A stretch of 64,000 bases of DNA, taken from positions 57,031-121,030 of the forward strand of contig NZ_SMKG01000004.1 of NCBI RefSeq assembly GCF_004348525.1. Reading direction: 5' to 3'. Shown here piece by piece: positions 1-7,048 of the stretch; within the stretch, counting starts at the first letter, position 1; each line of letters starts with the position of its first letter. A program made the translations under genes and the position numbers. The notes under the pieces were generated by a model that worked only from the letters and a program-made list of their open reading frames with translations, had not been told where the DNA came from and ran no database searches. The stretch is from Micromonospora sp. 15K316 (GTDB lineage Bacteria > Actinomycetota > Actinomycetes > Mycobacteriales > Micromonosporaceae).

Positions 1-59
1 GCCAGTGCCGCCGCGCCGGCCGTGCCCGCCAGCAGATCCCGCCTCCGTACGCCCGTCAT
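1..59 (-). CDS. 5' end of a Tat-exported protein (truncated by window)
   Basis: Only the first 19 or so codons lie in the window; the gene continues past the left edge. The start is ATG at 59, with a GGGGAGG ribosome binding site a few bases upstream. The visible N-terminus reads MTGVRRRDLLAGTAGAAAL, a twin-arginine signal (RRRDLL, then a short Ala/Gly-rich hydrophobic stretch), so the product is probably exported folded by the Tat system. The mature part is not visible, so no function can be given. The signal peptide and the strong binding site make a real gene likely. Confidence 0.7.
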   Translation of the reverse strand, partial: MTGVRRRDLLAGTAGAAAL

Positions 60-538
60 GATGCCTCCCCGGCGAAGCTTCCATCGAACCTCTCCGATGG
101 TTCTCCTGCCCGCGATCGTGGCGCAGCTCCCCTGCGCCGGCCTGCGGCCAGCGGGCCGGCAGCTGCGGCGATCGGCGCGTTTCCGGCGTTCAGCGGTGTG
201 CCGCTATTCGGTCCGCCGGCGCGACCACCCGACCCCCGGCCACCACTCGTGCCGCTCGGCCTGCTCGTCGCGGTGACCGCACCGCTCTACGTCGAGTCGG
301 CGGAACCGGCCCTCCTGCCCTCCTTATGGGTGCCATAAGCGCGCGAATAACCGCGTCTCGCGAATGGCGACTAGCGTGAACCGGGCATTCGACCAGGTGA
401 CGGCCGGTGCAGTTCGCCGATGTGACGCACCAGGCGCACCCCGGCCGGCGTCCCCGACCAGACCCTCGTCATCCCGAGGTCGTCCCACGCCCGCACCACC
501 CGCGCCGCCGACCGAACACCGCCCGAGGAACCGGAGCC
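60..538. other. Intergenic region without a recognisable gene
   Basis: This divergent spacer lies between the left-edge Tat gene and the RclA-like gene. I see no convincing CDS. One frame from about 180 to 338 reads like a short proline-rich tail ending in TAA, but it has no start and no recognisable family. The only clear structure is the perfect palindrome at 323-339, listed separately. Confidence 0.5.
323..339. promoter_or_regulatory. 17-bp perfect palindrome, operator candidate
   Basis: CTTATGG-GTG-CCATAAG is a perfect inverted repeat with a 3-nt centre and is markedly more AT-rich than its surroundings. It sits about 200 bp upstream of the RclA-like start and 260 bp upstream of the divergent Tat gene. 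Symmetry and position suggest a dimeric regulator site, but the regulator is unknown. Confidence 0.4.
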
Positions 539-1936
539 ATGAGTACCCCAGACCGCACGCTGCAGGCAGACGTCCTCGTCATCGGCTTCGGAAAGGGCGG
601 TAAGACCGCAGCCGCCACCTTGGGCCGGGCCGGCAAGCGAGTCGTGCTCGTGGAGCAGTCGGAGCGGATGTACGGCGGCACCTGCCCGAACGTGGGCTGC
701 GTACCGACGAAGGGCCTCGTGCACCGGTCCCAGCGACGCCGACCCGAGGACCCGGCGCAGGACTGGTACGCACGCTCCGTCCGGGAGGTCCAGGAGACCC
801 GGGAGATGATGCGCCGGGGCAACCTCGACACCCTGAGCAGCATCGACACGGTAACCGTGATCACCGGCCGCGCCGCCTTCGCGGACCCGCACACGGTCAC
901 CGTCGTCACCGCCGACGAGCACCTCACCGTCACCGCCGACACCATTCTGATCAACACCGGCTCCGAACCGGTCGTCCCCGACATCCCCGGCCTCGCCACC
1001 AGCAGGTACGCGAGGTCGAGCACCGACCTGATCGAGACGGCCACCCTGCCGCAACGGCTTGCCATCGTCGGCGGCGGATACCTCGGCATCGAGTTCGCCG
1101 CCATCTACCGCCGGTTCGGCTCCCAGGTCACCCTCTTCGAACGCACCGCCCGGATCCTCGGACGCGAGGACGACGACATCGCCGCCGTGGCCACACACAT
1201 CCTGGTCGACGAGGGCATCCACCTTGTCACGGCGGCACGGGTGACGGAGGTACGCGACGGCGACAGCGGCGCCACGGTCGTGTACGACAGGGACGGCGAG
1301 CAGCACACCCTCGAGGTCGACGCCCTCCTCGCCGCCGCCGGCCGGGCGCCGGCGACGCGCGATCTCCACCTCGAAGCCGCCGGTGTCCGCACCACCGCAC
1401 TGGGGGCGGTCGAGGTCGACGACCACCTACGGACGAGCCAGCCCCACATCTTCGCCCTCGGCGACGTACGCGGCGGGCCGCAGTTCACCTACCTCTCGCT
1501 CGACGACAGCCGGATCGTTCTCGACCAGCTCACCGGCGTGGGCCTCCGGTCGACGACCGACCGGATCGTCCCCCGCACGCTGTTCATGACTCCGCCCCTG
1601 GCGACCGTGGGCATGACCGAGCGAGAGGCCCGGGAGGCGGGACACCGGGTGAAGATCGCGCGGGCGGATGTCGCGAAGATCGTGGCCATGCCCCGCGCCT
1701 ACGCCGTGGAGGAGACCCGCGGCGTCATGAAGTTCGTGATCGACGCCGGTACGGACCGGATCCTCGGCGCCGCGCTGCTGAGCATCGACGCACAGGAGAT
1801 CATCAACACCGTCGCGCTCGCCATGCGGCACGGAGTCACCGCGGCCGAACTCCGCGACGCCGTCTACACCCACCCGAGCTCGACAGAGGCGTTCAACGAG
1901 GTACTCGCCACCGTCGTGCGAGCCGACGAGCCGTAA
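539..1936 (+). CDS. RclA-like pyridine nucleotide-disulfide oxidoreductase
   Basis: A 465-aa cytosolic FAD/NAD(P) flavoprotein of the class I disulfide reductase family. Visible parts: FAD-binding GFGKGGK at residues 16-22, the redox pair C49/C54 in GGTCPNVGCVPTK, a second nucleotide-binding GGGYLGIEFA, the ALGDVRGGPQFTY FAD segment, and the C-terminal dimerisation motif THPSSTEAFNE. The GFGKxGK start and the MYGGTC active-site context resemble E. coli RclA, a flavoprotein of reactive-chlorine resistance, more than lipoamide dehydrogenase or mercuric reductase. The start is ATG 539 behind a GGAG site; an upstream extension in the same frame is Pro/Arg-rich and unlikely to be coding. The exact substrate cannot be read from sequence. 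Confidence 0.85.
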   Translation: MSTPDRTLQADVLVIGFGKGGKTAAATLGRAGKRVVLVEQSERMYGGTCPNVGCVPTKGLVHRSQRRRPEDPAQDWYARSVREVQETREMMRRGNLDTLSSIDTVTVITGRAAFADPHTVTVVTADEHLTVTADTILINTGSEPVVPDIPGLATSRYARSSTDLIETATLPQRLAIVGGGYLGIEFAAIYRRFGSQVTLFERTARILGREDDDIAAVATHILVDEGIHLVTAARVTEVRDGDSGATVVYDRDGEQHTLEVDALLAAAGRAPATRDLHLEAAGVRTTALGAVEVDDHLRTSQPHIFALGDVRGGPQFTYLSLDDSRIVLDQLTGVGLRSTTDRIVPRTLFMTPPLATVGMTEREAREAGHRVKIARADVAKIVAMPRAYAVEETRGVMKFVIDAGTDRILGAALLSIDAQEIINTVALAMRHGVTAAELRDAVYTHPSSTEAFNEVLATVVRADEP

Positions 1937-1987
1937 CGGCCCGAACCCGCCCGGCCGGGCAACCACCACCAAGCCGGCAGTGAGCCA

Positions 1988-2015
1988 CGTCACGCCAGTT
2001 CACGATCGAGCCGTG
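1988..2015 (+). promoter_or_regulatory. Possible ECF41-type promoter
   Basis: CGTCACG at 1988-1994 and CGTG at 2012-2015 are separated by 17 nt. ECF41 sigma factors are reported to use promoters of the form TGTCACA, about 16 nt, then CGTC. The match is partial, but it lies directly ahead of the FAD enzyme and ECF41 sigma gene pair, where autoregulation would be expected. Confidence 0.3.
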
Positions 2016-2060
2016 CCGCTCCGTCTCGTGGTCGTCACCGACACGAAAGAGGGCGGACAC

Positions 2061-3221
2061 ATGAACAGGATCGTGATCCTCGGCGCCGGGTACGCGGGCC
2101 TCATCACGGCGGTCAGCCTCGCCGGGCGCACCCGGCGCCGCGAGGACGTCCAGATCACCATCGTCAACGCCGAGGAGCGGTTCACCGAACGGTTGCGGCT
2201 GCACCAGACCGCATCCGGACAACGCCTGGCCGATCTGCGCATCCCGGAACTGCTGGCCGGAACCCGGGTGGAGTTCGTCCGTGGCTGGGTCACCGGCATC
2301 AACATCGCCGCCCGCCGCGTCCGGATCGACGACGGACGGGAGATCGAGTACGACCGGCTCGTCTACGCGCTCGGCGCCGCCACCGACACCGACACCGTTC
2401 CCGGAGCCGGCGAACACGCCTACACCCTCGACAGCGCGCACGACGCCGAACTACTGGCGAACAAACTCGCGAGCCTCGGCAGTGGCACGGTGGTGGTCTG
2501 CGGCAGCGGGCTGACCGGCGTCGAGGCGGCGGCCGAGATCGCCGAACAGCACCCCGGCCTGGACGTGGTGCTACTCGGCCGGCAGGAACCGGGATCGACG
2601 ATGAAGCCGAAGGCGAAGGCTCACCTGCACGCCGCTCTCGCCCGGCTCGGCGTCCGCGTCGTGAACGGCGCGGAGATCGTCAAGGTACGCCCCGGATCCG
2701 TCGACCTCGCCGACGGCACCAGCGTCACGGCGGACGCCGTGCTCTGGACCAGCGGCCTACGGGTACCGGTGCTCGCCGCCGCAGCGGGTCTGCGGGTCGA
2801 CGACAACGGCCGTATCGTCACCGACCCGGCACTACGGTCGGTGTCCCACCCACAGGTCTACGCCATCGGCGACGCCGCCGCGATCCGGCAGGGCTACGGC
2901 TTCCTGCACGGCACCTGCGGAAGCGGCCTGGCGAACGGCGTGCACACGGCGTCGTCGATCGTGCGGGAACGCGACGGCCGGCAGCCCCGGCCCTTCCGGT
3001 TCGGTTACATCCACGCCGCCGTCAGCGTCGGCCGCCGCGACGCGGTCGTCCAGTTCACCCACCCCGACGACAGCCCCAAGCGGCTTCTCCTCACCGGCCG
3101 CCCGGCCGTCTGGTACAAGGAGACGGTGAGTTCGATCGCGTGGCCGTCGTTCGGGCAACTGAAGACGCACCCGGCCCTGGGCGCGTTCGTCTGGCGCCGC
3201 GGCGGCCGGTTCACCCGATGA
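2061..3221 (+). CDS. NDH-2-like FAD-dependent NAD(P)H oxidoreductase
   Basis: A 386-aa flavoprotein with an N-terminal dinucleotide fold (VILGAGYAG, residues 5-13), a second Rossmann motif (VVVCGSGLTGVEAAAEIAE) and a late FAD-binding IGDAAA segment, the layout of type II NADH dehydrogenases and related quinone reductases. There are no transmembrane helices. ATG 2061 follows a purine-rich GAAAGAGGG site. Its TGA overlaps the ATG of the next gene by 4 nt, so it is translationally coupled to the sigma factor. Genes for oxidoreductases commonly accompany ECF41 sigma factors, so this enzyme is probably a member of the regulon. The electron acceptor is not known. Confidence 0.85.
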   Translation: MNRIVILGAGYAGLITAVSLAGRTRRREDVQITIVNAEERFTERLRLHQTASGQRLADLRIPELLAGTRVEFVRGWVTGINIAARRVRIDDGREIEYDRLVYALGAATDTDTVPGAGEHAYTLDSAHDAELLANKLASLGSGTVVVCGSGLTGVEAAAEIAEQHPGLDVVLLGRQEPGSTMKPKAKAHLHAALARLGVRVVNGAEIVKVRPGSVDLADGTSVTADAVLWTSGLRVPVLAAAAGLRVDDNGRIVTDPALRSVSHPQVYAIGDAAAIRQGYGFLHGTCGSGLANGVHTASSIVRERDGRQPRPFRFGYIHAAVSVGRRDAVVQFTHPDDSPKRLLLTGRPAVWYKETVSSIAWPSFGQLKTHPALGAFVWRRGGRFTR

Positions 3222-4117
3222 CCGACAAGCCGGGCGGGGCCTTCGACGACCACCGCAACCTGCTCTTCTCCGTCGCGTACCGCATCCTCGGCGTCGCCGC
3301 CGACGCCGAGGACGTGGTGCAGGACTCCTGGCTGAAATGGTCGGCGGCCGACCGCTCCCAGGTCGCCGACCCGAAGTCCTACCTGGTGCGGATCGTCACC
3401 AACCTGGCGATGGACCGGCTGCGCTCGGCACAGGTCCGCCGCGAGACCTACGTCGGCCCGTGGCTGCCCGAGCCGATCCTCACCAGCACCGACACGGCCG
3501 AGGACGTGGCCACCGCCGAAGCGGTGTCGATGGGGCTGCTGGTCGTGCTGGAGACGCTGACCCCACTCGAACGCGCCGTCTTCGTGCTCAAGGAGGCCTT
3601 CGGCTTCAGCCACGCCGAGATCGCCCAGGCCGTGGACCGCTCCGAGGAGTCCGTACGCCAGGCCGCACACCGCGCACGTGAGCACGTGCGCGCCCGTCGC
3701 CCGCGATTCAAAACCGACCGAACCCGGCAGCGCGCGGTCACCGAGCGCTTCCTCGCAGCCGCCACCGGCGGTGACATCAACACGCTGATGCAGCTGCTCG
3801 CCCCCGATGTGACGCTCTGGACCGACGGTGGCGGGAAGGTCCGTCAGGCGATCCGCCCGATCATCGGCGCGCAGCGGGTGGCCGCCTGGTTCGCGGGCGT
3901 CGCCGTCCGGCCCTACGAGGGCATCGCCCCCGTCGACATGGCCGTCGAGATGGTCGAGCTCAACGGGCAGGTGGGTCTGGTCTTCAGCGACGGCGGGCGG
4001 ATCGTCGCCACCGTCACCTTCGACCTGAACGACGACGGCGTGATCACCGGCATCCACGACGTCGCCAATCCCGACAAGCTCCGCGCCGTCGCGGCCCGGA
4101 CGATCCACCACCTCTAG
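3218..4117 (+). CDS. sigJ: ECF41-type sigma factor (SigJ-like) with SnoaL-like C-terminal domain
   Basis: A 299-aa RNA polymerase sigma factor. Region sigma2 spans about residues 10-75 (YRILGVAADAEDVVQDSWL), sigma4 about 110-165 (helix-turn-helix around FGFSHAEIAQAVDRSEESVRQAAHRAR), and a SnoaL-like alpha+beta domain fills about 175-290. The linker WLPEP and the C-terminal DGGGK and NPDKL motifs are signatures of the ECF41 group, in which the fused C-terminal domain replaces a separate anti-sigma factor and tunes activity. ATG 3218 overlaps the stop of the FAD enzyme (ATGA). The stimulus is not evident; with an RclA-like protein and an NDH-2-like enzyme next door, redox or electrophile stress is a reasonable guess. 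Confidence 0.9.
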   Translation: MTDKPGGAFDDHRNLLFSVAYRILGVAADAEDVVQDSWLKWSAADRSQVADPKSYLVRIVTNLAMDRLRSAQVRRETYVGPWLPEPILTSTDTAEDVATAEAVSMGLLVVLETLTPLERAVFVLKEAFGFSHAEIAQAVDRSEESVRQAAHRAREHVRARRPRFKTDRTRQRAVTERFLAAATGGDINTLMQLLAPDVTLWTDGGGKVRQAIRPIIGAQRVAAWFAGVAVRPYEGIAPVDMAVEMVELNGQVGLVFSDGGRIVATVTFDLNDDGVITGIHDVANPDKLRAVAARTIHHL

Positions 4118-4207
4118 CGTCTGCGCGACGCCCGCGGTAAATGCGTTGCCGGCGCTCGCCACCACGCCTAACCTCGTCGTCAACCGATCAGGAAGGAGCA
4201 GCCGGTC

Positions 4208-4321
4208 ATGACGCGCCACCCGAGCCCCGCACCGCGGCAGCGGATGTCGCCGCGCGGGCGAAGCCGCCGAGCCATCGCCGCCTCCTCCGTTCCCAGCCGC
4301 CCGAGCCGGTGGCGCGACTGA
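4208..4321 (+). CDS. 37-aa basic small ORF, function unknown
   Basis: An ATG at 4208 sits behind a strong AGGAAGGAG site and opens a 37-codon frame rich in Arg, Ser and Pro, with no hydrophobic segment and no recognised domain. It is followed within 20 nt by a good intrinsic terminator, so it is the last translatable frame before tRNA-Ser. It could be a real small protein or a leader whose translation affects the hairpin. The ribosome binding site is the main support. Confidence 0.35.
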   Translation: MTRHPSPAPRQRMSPRGRSRRAIAASSVPSRPSRWRD

Positions 4322-4340
4322 CCGCGACCGAACACGCGGA

Positions 4341-4375
4341 AGCCGCCCACCCAGCGAAGGGATCGGGCGGCTTTT
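4341..4375 (+). terminator. Intrinsic terminator
   Basis: AGCCGCCC at 4341-4348 pairs with GGGCGGCT at 4365-4372, followed by TTT. It separates the sigma-factor and small-ORF transcript from the tRNA genes. Confidence 0.65.
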
Positions 4376-4392
4376 CCGTTCGGTCATTGCAC

Positions 4393-4482
4393 GAAGGGTT
4401 GGCCGAGTGGCCTATGGCGCCGCGGTGCTAACGCGGAGCGGGTTGACCCCCGCCGGGAGTTCGAATCTCCCACCCTTCGCCA
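4393..4482 (+). tRNA. tRNA-Ser (anticodon GCT)
   Basis: The acceptor GAAGGGT pairs with ACCCTTC, G73 follows, and CCA is encoded at 4480-4482. The anticodon stem CCGCG/CGCGG carries the loop GTGCTAA, giving anticodon GCT. A long variable arm (GCGGG with CCCGC) marks a class II tRNA, and the T arm is GGGAG-TTCGAAT-CTCCC. It reads codons AGC and AGU. Confidence 0.95.
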
Positions 4483-4483
4483 C

Positions 4484-4556
4484 GCCCCCGTAGCTCAGCG
4501 GAGAGAGCGCTTGACTACGAATCAAGAGGCCGGACGTTCGAATCGTTCCGGGGGCA
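4484..4556 (+). tRNA. tRNA-Arg (anticodon ACG)
   Basis: The acceptor GCCCCCG pairs with CGGGGGC, with discriminator A at 4556 and no encoded CCA. The anticodon stem CTTGA/TCAAG holds the loop CTACGAA, giving anticodon ACG, which is expected to be deaminated to ICG and to read CGN codons. The T loop is TTCGAAT. It starts one base after the CCA of tRNA-Ser, so the pair is probably one transcript. Confidence 0.95.
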
Positions 4557-4668
4557 CGAACGCCGCACTCGGGCGTCCGATGAACGGCCGAGCCGGGGCC
4601 GGTCCGACCGGCTGCGGCGGGTAGTGGCAGCAGCGCCTCACCCCGAGCGGTCGCCAGATCGACGATTG

Positions 4669-4708
4669 CCTTGAGGGGGCATCCAGGTCGGCGGATGCCC
4701 CCTCAAGG
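4669..4708. terminator. Bidirectional terminator hairpin
   Basis: CCTTGAGGGGGCATCC at 4669-4684 is perfectly complementary to 4693-4708, with an 8-nt loop. It lies between the rightward tRNA genes and the converging esterase-family gene. Confidence 0.7.
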
Positions 4709-4729
4709 AAGTCGAGTTGATCTAGCGCT

Positions 4730-5860
4730 TCAGCCGGCGATGTGCAGGATCGCGTCGGCTGCGTCGACGGTCGCCTGGTCGAGCGGGAAGTAGCCCTGCT
4801 GTGGGGTGGTGTCCGTACGCGGGCGGGCCGGGGTCACCTCGGCCGCCGGGAGGAGACCCCAGCCGGTGACACGCTGTCGCAGGTGCCCCTCGAAGGTGTC
4901 CGGCGCGGGCTCGCCCAGTTCGAGGGCCGTACTGCGCCCGAGACTGCCGGCGATGAAGGTGTAGTCGCCGATCCCCAGGGAGTCGACGATGGCCCCGGCG
5001 CCGTACCAGTCGGCGTTCAGGTCGCCCAGGCTCCAGGAGCTCGCGTTCCGTTGCAGGTGGGAGTTGTGCGCGGAGAGCATCGTCGGGCCGCGCCTCGCCT
5101 CCACGGCGCGGATGTCGAGCAGGTTGCGCGCCATCCACGTGTCCCGGGTGGTGAGCAGGAGGCAGATCCGTTCGCTCTGCGGGAGCGGCTGCGCCGCTTG
5201 CCAGTGGTAGTGGAGCAGCCCGAGGCCGGCGTCGAGGTGCGTCCTGGCCCGGAGCCACTCGTCCCGTGAGCTTCCCGCGATCAGCTCCGGCGCGCGGGCG
5301 TGGAGCCGGGTGAGCAGGTCCTCGCCGACGCGCCGCAGCCGCTCGGCTTCGGGCGTGGCGCCCATGGACTCGGCGTGGTCGAGGATCGCCTCGGTGCGGC
5401 TCCACCGGTGGTCGTCCCCGGCGATGCCTGCGATGTCGAGGTTCTCGAGGTGGAGATAGTCGCGCGCGTACTCGAGGTAGCTCCTCGGGCTGGGCGCGCT
5501 GGTGTTCTCGGTCGGGGCGTCGAAGCCGTGGAAGGTCAGTCGCTCCGGTGCCGGCCGGTTCCGGTTGTACTCCCGCATCCAGGCGACCAGCCGCCGGTTG
5601 GCGTCCAGTGCGCCGAAGTCGTGGGAGAAGCCTTCGGTCATCACCGCGGCGAGGCTTCCGGTGCCGTGCAGGACGTAGTCGTTGACGGCGAACGCGGCCA
5701 CCCGGTCGGTCTCGAGGGCGATCGAGCGGAAGCCGAGCTCGACCAGTTGGGTGAAGAGTTCGTTGCGGATCGCGCCGAAGGCGGGCTCCCGGTGGGTCGG
5801 CTCGCCCAGGGCGAGAAGGTCACCTGGCTGGGGTACCAGCTGTCGTATGTCCTGGCTCAT
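4730..5860 (-). CDS. Erythromycin esterase family protein
   Basis: A 376-aa soluble protein of the erythromycin esterase superfamily. Characteristic parts are the N-terminal LALGEPTHREPAF block carrying the conserved active-site His/Glu, IALETDR, FHGFDAPTE, and the late LSAHNSHLQR block. Some members hydrolyse the macrolide lactone, but many are ordinary housekeeping hydrolases, so resistance cannot be claimed. I prefer ATG 5860 with a weak GAGA site; a TTG nine bases upstream is in frame. The upstream region carries repeated CTCAACC elements listed separately, which suggests its own regulation. Confidence 0.75.
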   Translation of the reverse strand: MSQDIRQLVPQPGDLLALGEPTHREPAFGAIRNELFTQLVELGFRSIALETDRVAAFAVNDYVLHGTGSLAAVMTEGFSHDFGALDANRRLVAWMREYNRNRPAPERLTFHGFDAPTENTSAPSPRSYLEYARDYLHLENLDIAGIAGDDHRWSRTEAILDHAESMGATPEAERLRRVGEDLLTRLHARAPELIAGSSRDEWLRARTHLDAGLGLLHYHWQAAQPLPQSERICLLLTTRDTWMARNLLDIRAVEARRGPTMLSAHNSHLQRNASSWSLGDLNADWYGAGAIVDSLGIGDYTFIAGSLGRSTALELGEPAPDTFEGHLRQRVTGWGLLPAAEVTPARPRTDTTPQQGYFPLDQATVDAADAILHIAG

Positions 5861-5864
5861 GTGT

Positions 5865-5947
5865 CTCAACCGTAGCGTTGAAACCTCGGTTGAGGCTTTT
5901 CAGCGACGACGCGCGTGGGCCAGTAACGAAGCCTCAACCAGGTTTCA
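5865..5947. promoter_or_regulatory. Nested inverted repeats with three CTCAACC elements
   Basis: CTCAACC occurs at 5865-5871 and 5933-5939 and in reverse (GGTTGAG) at 5888-5894. The middle and right copies belong to a larger inverted repeat (5879-5898 against 5929-5947, TGAAACC...GGTTTCA, about 18 paired bases, 30-nt centre). The first copy starts 4 nt upstream of the esterase-family start. This looks like an operator array, or a cruciform or hairpin leader. Confidence 0.5.
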
Positions 5948-5990
5948 CCCGGCTCGCCCGTGATCGGAGCAGGCACTCGGTGCTGGTGGT

Positions 5991-6026
5991 GGGGGCACCC
6001 GCTGGTCGGCGGCGGCAGGTGCCCCC
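5991..6026. terminator. Terminator-like hairpin after the secreted esterase gene
   Basis: GGGGGCACC at 5991-5999 pairs with GGTGCCCCC at 6018-6026, with an 18-nt loop. It lies just past the stop of the leftward gene ending at 6032. Confidence 0.5.
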
Positions 6027-6031
6027 CATGG

Positions 6032-7036
6032 CTACCGCTCGGCGGAGTGGACCGCCGCGCCGCGCCGCGTCTCCAGCGCGTCCAAGAGCATCGGCAGCGC
6101 CCGGTGCAGTTCCCGCTGCCAGTACGGCCAGCTGTGCGTGCCGGGACCGTAGAAGTCGGTCTCGACGGAGACACCCACCTCGCGCAGCCGCTCGACGACG
6201 TCGACGTTCTCCTGGTGGATGAGCGCTTCCAGGCTGTCCGTCGCGCCGGGCTGGTCGAACGGCCCGCCCGCGGTGCCGTCACCGCTGGCCACGAAGAGCG
6301 CCGCGTGGCGCAGCCGCTTCGCGAGGTGGTACGGGTCGTGTGCCGCCCAGAGCCGCCGCTGCGCCACCGGGTCACCCCAGAGGTCGTACGGGTCGAGCCC
6401 GGTGCGCCCGAAGAAGGGCAACCAGAACGAGGCGTCCCGCAACGGGTGCAGGACGCCGCTGAAGGACGCCGCCGCGCGGAACATCCCAGGGTGCCGGGCC
6501 GCGTACGAGAGGGCGCCGAAACCGCCCATCGACAGCCCGGCCACCGCGCGCTCCGGGCCGGCGCCGTACCCCCGCTCGATGATCTGGCGTACCTCGCGGA
6601 GATGGAAGGTCTCCCATGCCGGGGTGCCGCCCTCGCCTCCGTTCCACCAATCGCTGTACCAGCCGGCCGCGCCGGCCTCGGGCATGACGACGAGGACGTC
6701 CCGCAGCTCGGGAATGCTGGCGACGTCGGTCGAGCGGGTCCAGCTCAGGTAGGAGTCGCAGCAGCCGTGCAGCAGGTAGAGCACCGGCCACCTGTCGCCA
6801 CGCCGGCGCTGCTCCCACCCGTCGGGGGTGAGCAGCCGGACGTTCGCCGTCGCGCCGAGGGCCGGCGACTGGATCGTGAGGTCGACCAGGCGCGGCCCGA
6901 CGGTCGTCTCCCGCGCCACGTACGCCCCGTCGGAGGCCCGGACGGGCGCGGCGGCGAGGGCCGGCGCCGGCACGGCGAGCCCGGCCAGCACGAGCCCGAC
7001 CGCCAGCGCGGCGCGGAGCATCGAGGTTCTTCTCAT
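6032..7036 (-). CDS. Secreted alpha/beta-hydrolase esterase (antigen 85/esterase D type)
   Basis: A 334-aa exported serine esterase. The Sec signal peptide spans about residues 1-29 (arginines, then a Leu/Ala core ending APALAAA). The fold follows the putative-esterase family shared by antigen 85 and feruloyl esterases: oxyanion block LLHGCCDSYLSW near 89-99, nucleophile elbow GLSMGG with Ser169, and a late His in THSWPYW. The substrate is not known; carbohydrate or lipid esters are typical. It starts 12 nt after the stop of the GDSL gene, so the two secreted esterases form one operon. Confidence 0.85.
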   Translation of the reverse strand: MRRTSMLRAALAVGLVLAGLAVPAPALAAAPVRASDGAYVARETTVGPRLVDLTIQSPALGATANVRLLTPDGWEQRRRGDRWPVLYLLHGCCDSYLSWTRSTDVASIPELRDVLVVMPEAGAAGWYSDWWNGGEGGTPAWETFHLREVRQIIERGYGAGPERAVAGLSMGGFGALSYAARHPGMFRAAASFSGVLHPLRDASFWLPFFGRTGLDPYDLWGDPVAQRRLWAAHDPYHLAKRLRHAALFVASGDGTAGGPFDQPGATDSLEALIHQENVDVVERLREVGVSVETDFYGPGTHSWPYWQRELHRALPMLLDALETRRGAAVHSAER

Positions 7037-7048
7037 GTCGCCTCCCCG

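Noticed and set aside
180..338. Short proline-rich frame ending in TAA upstream of the RclA-like gene
   Set aside because: No start, no ribosome binding site and no recognisable family. It may be a gene remnant but cannot be supported.
4500..4710. tRNA-flanking attachment site or integrated element
   Set aside because: No integrase, no repeated tRNA 3' end and no compositional shift; the strong palindrome at 4669-4708 is explained as a terminator.
4730..5860. Macrolide resistance gene
   Set aside because: The family is correct, but most chromosomal members are not shown to act on erythromycin, so only the family name is given.
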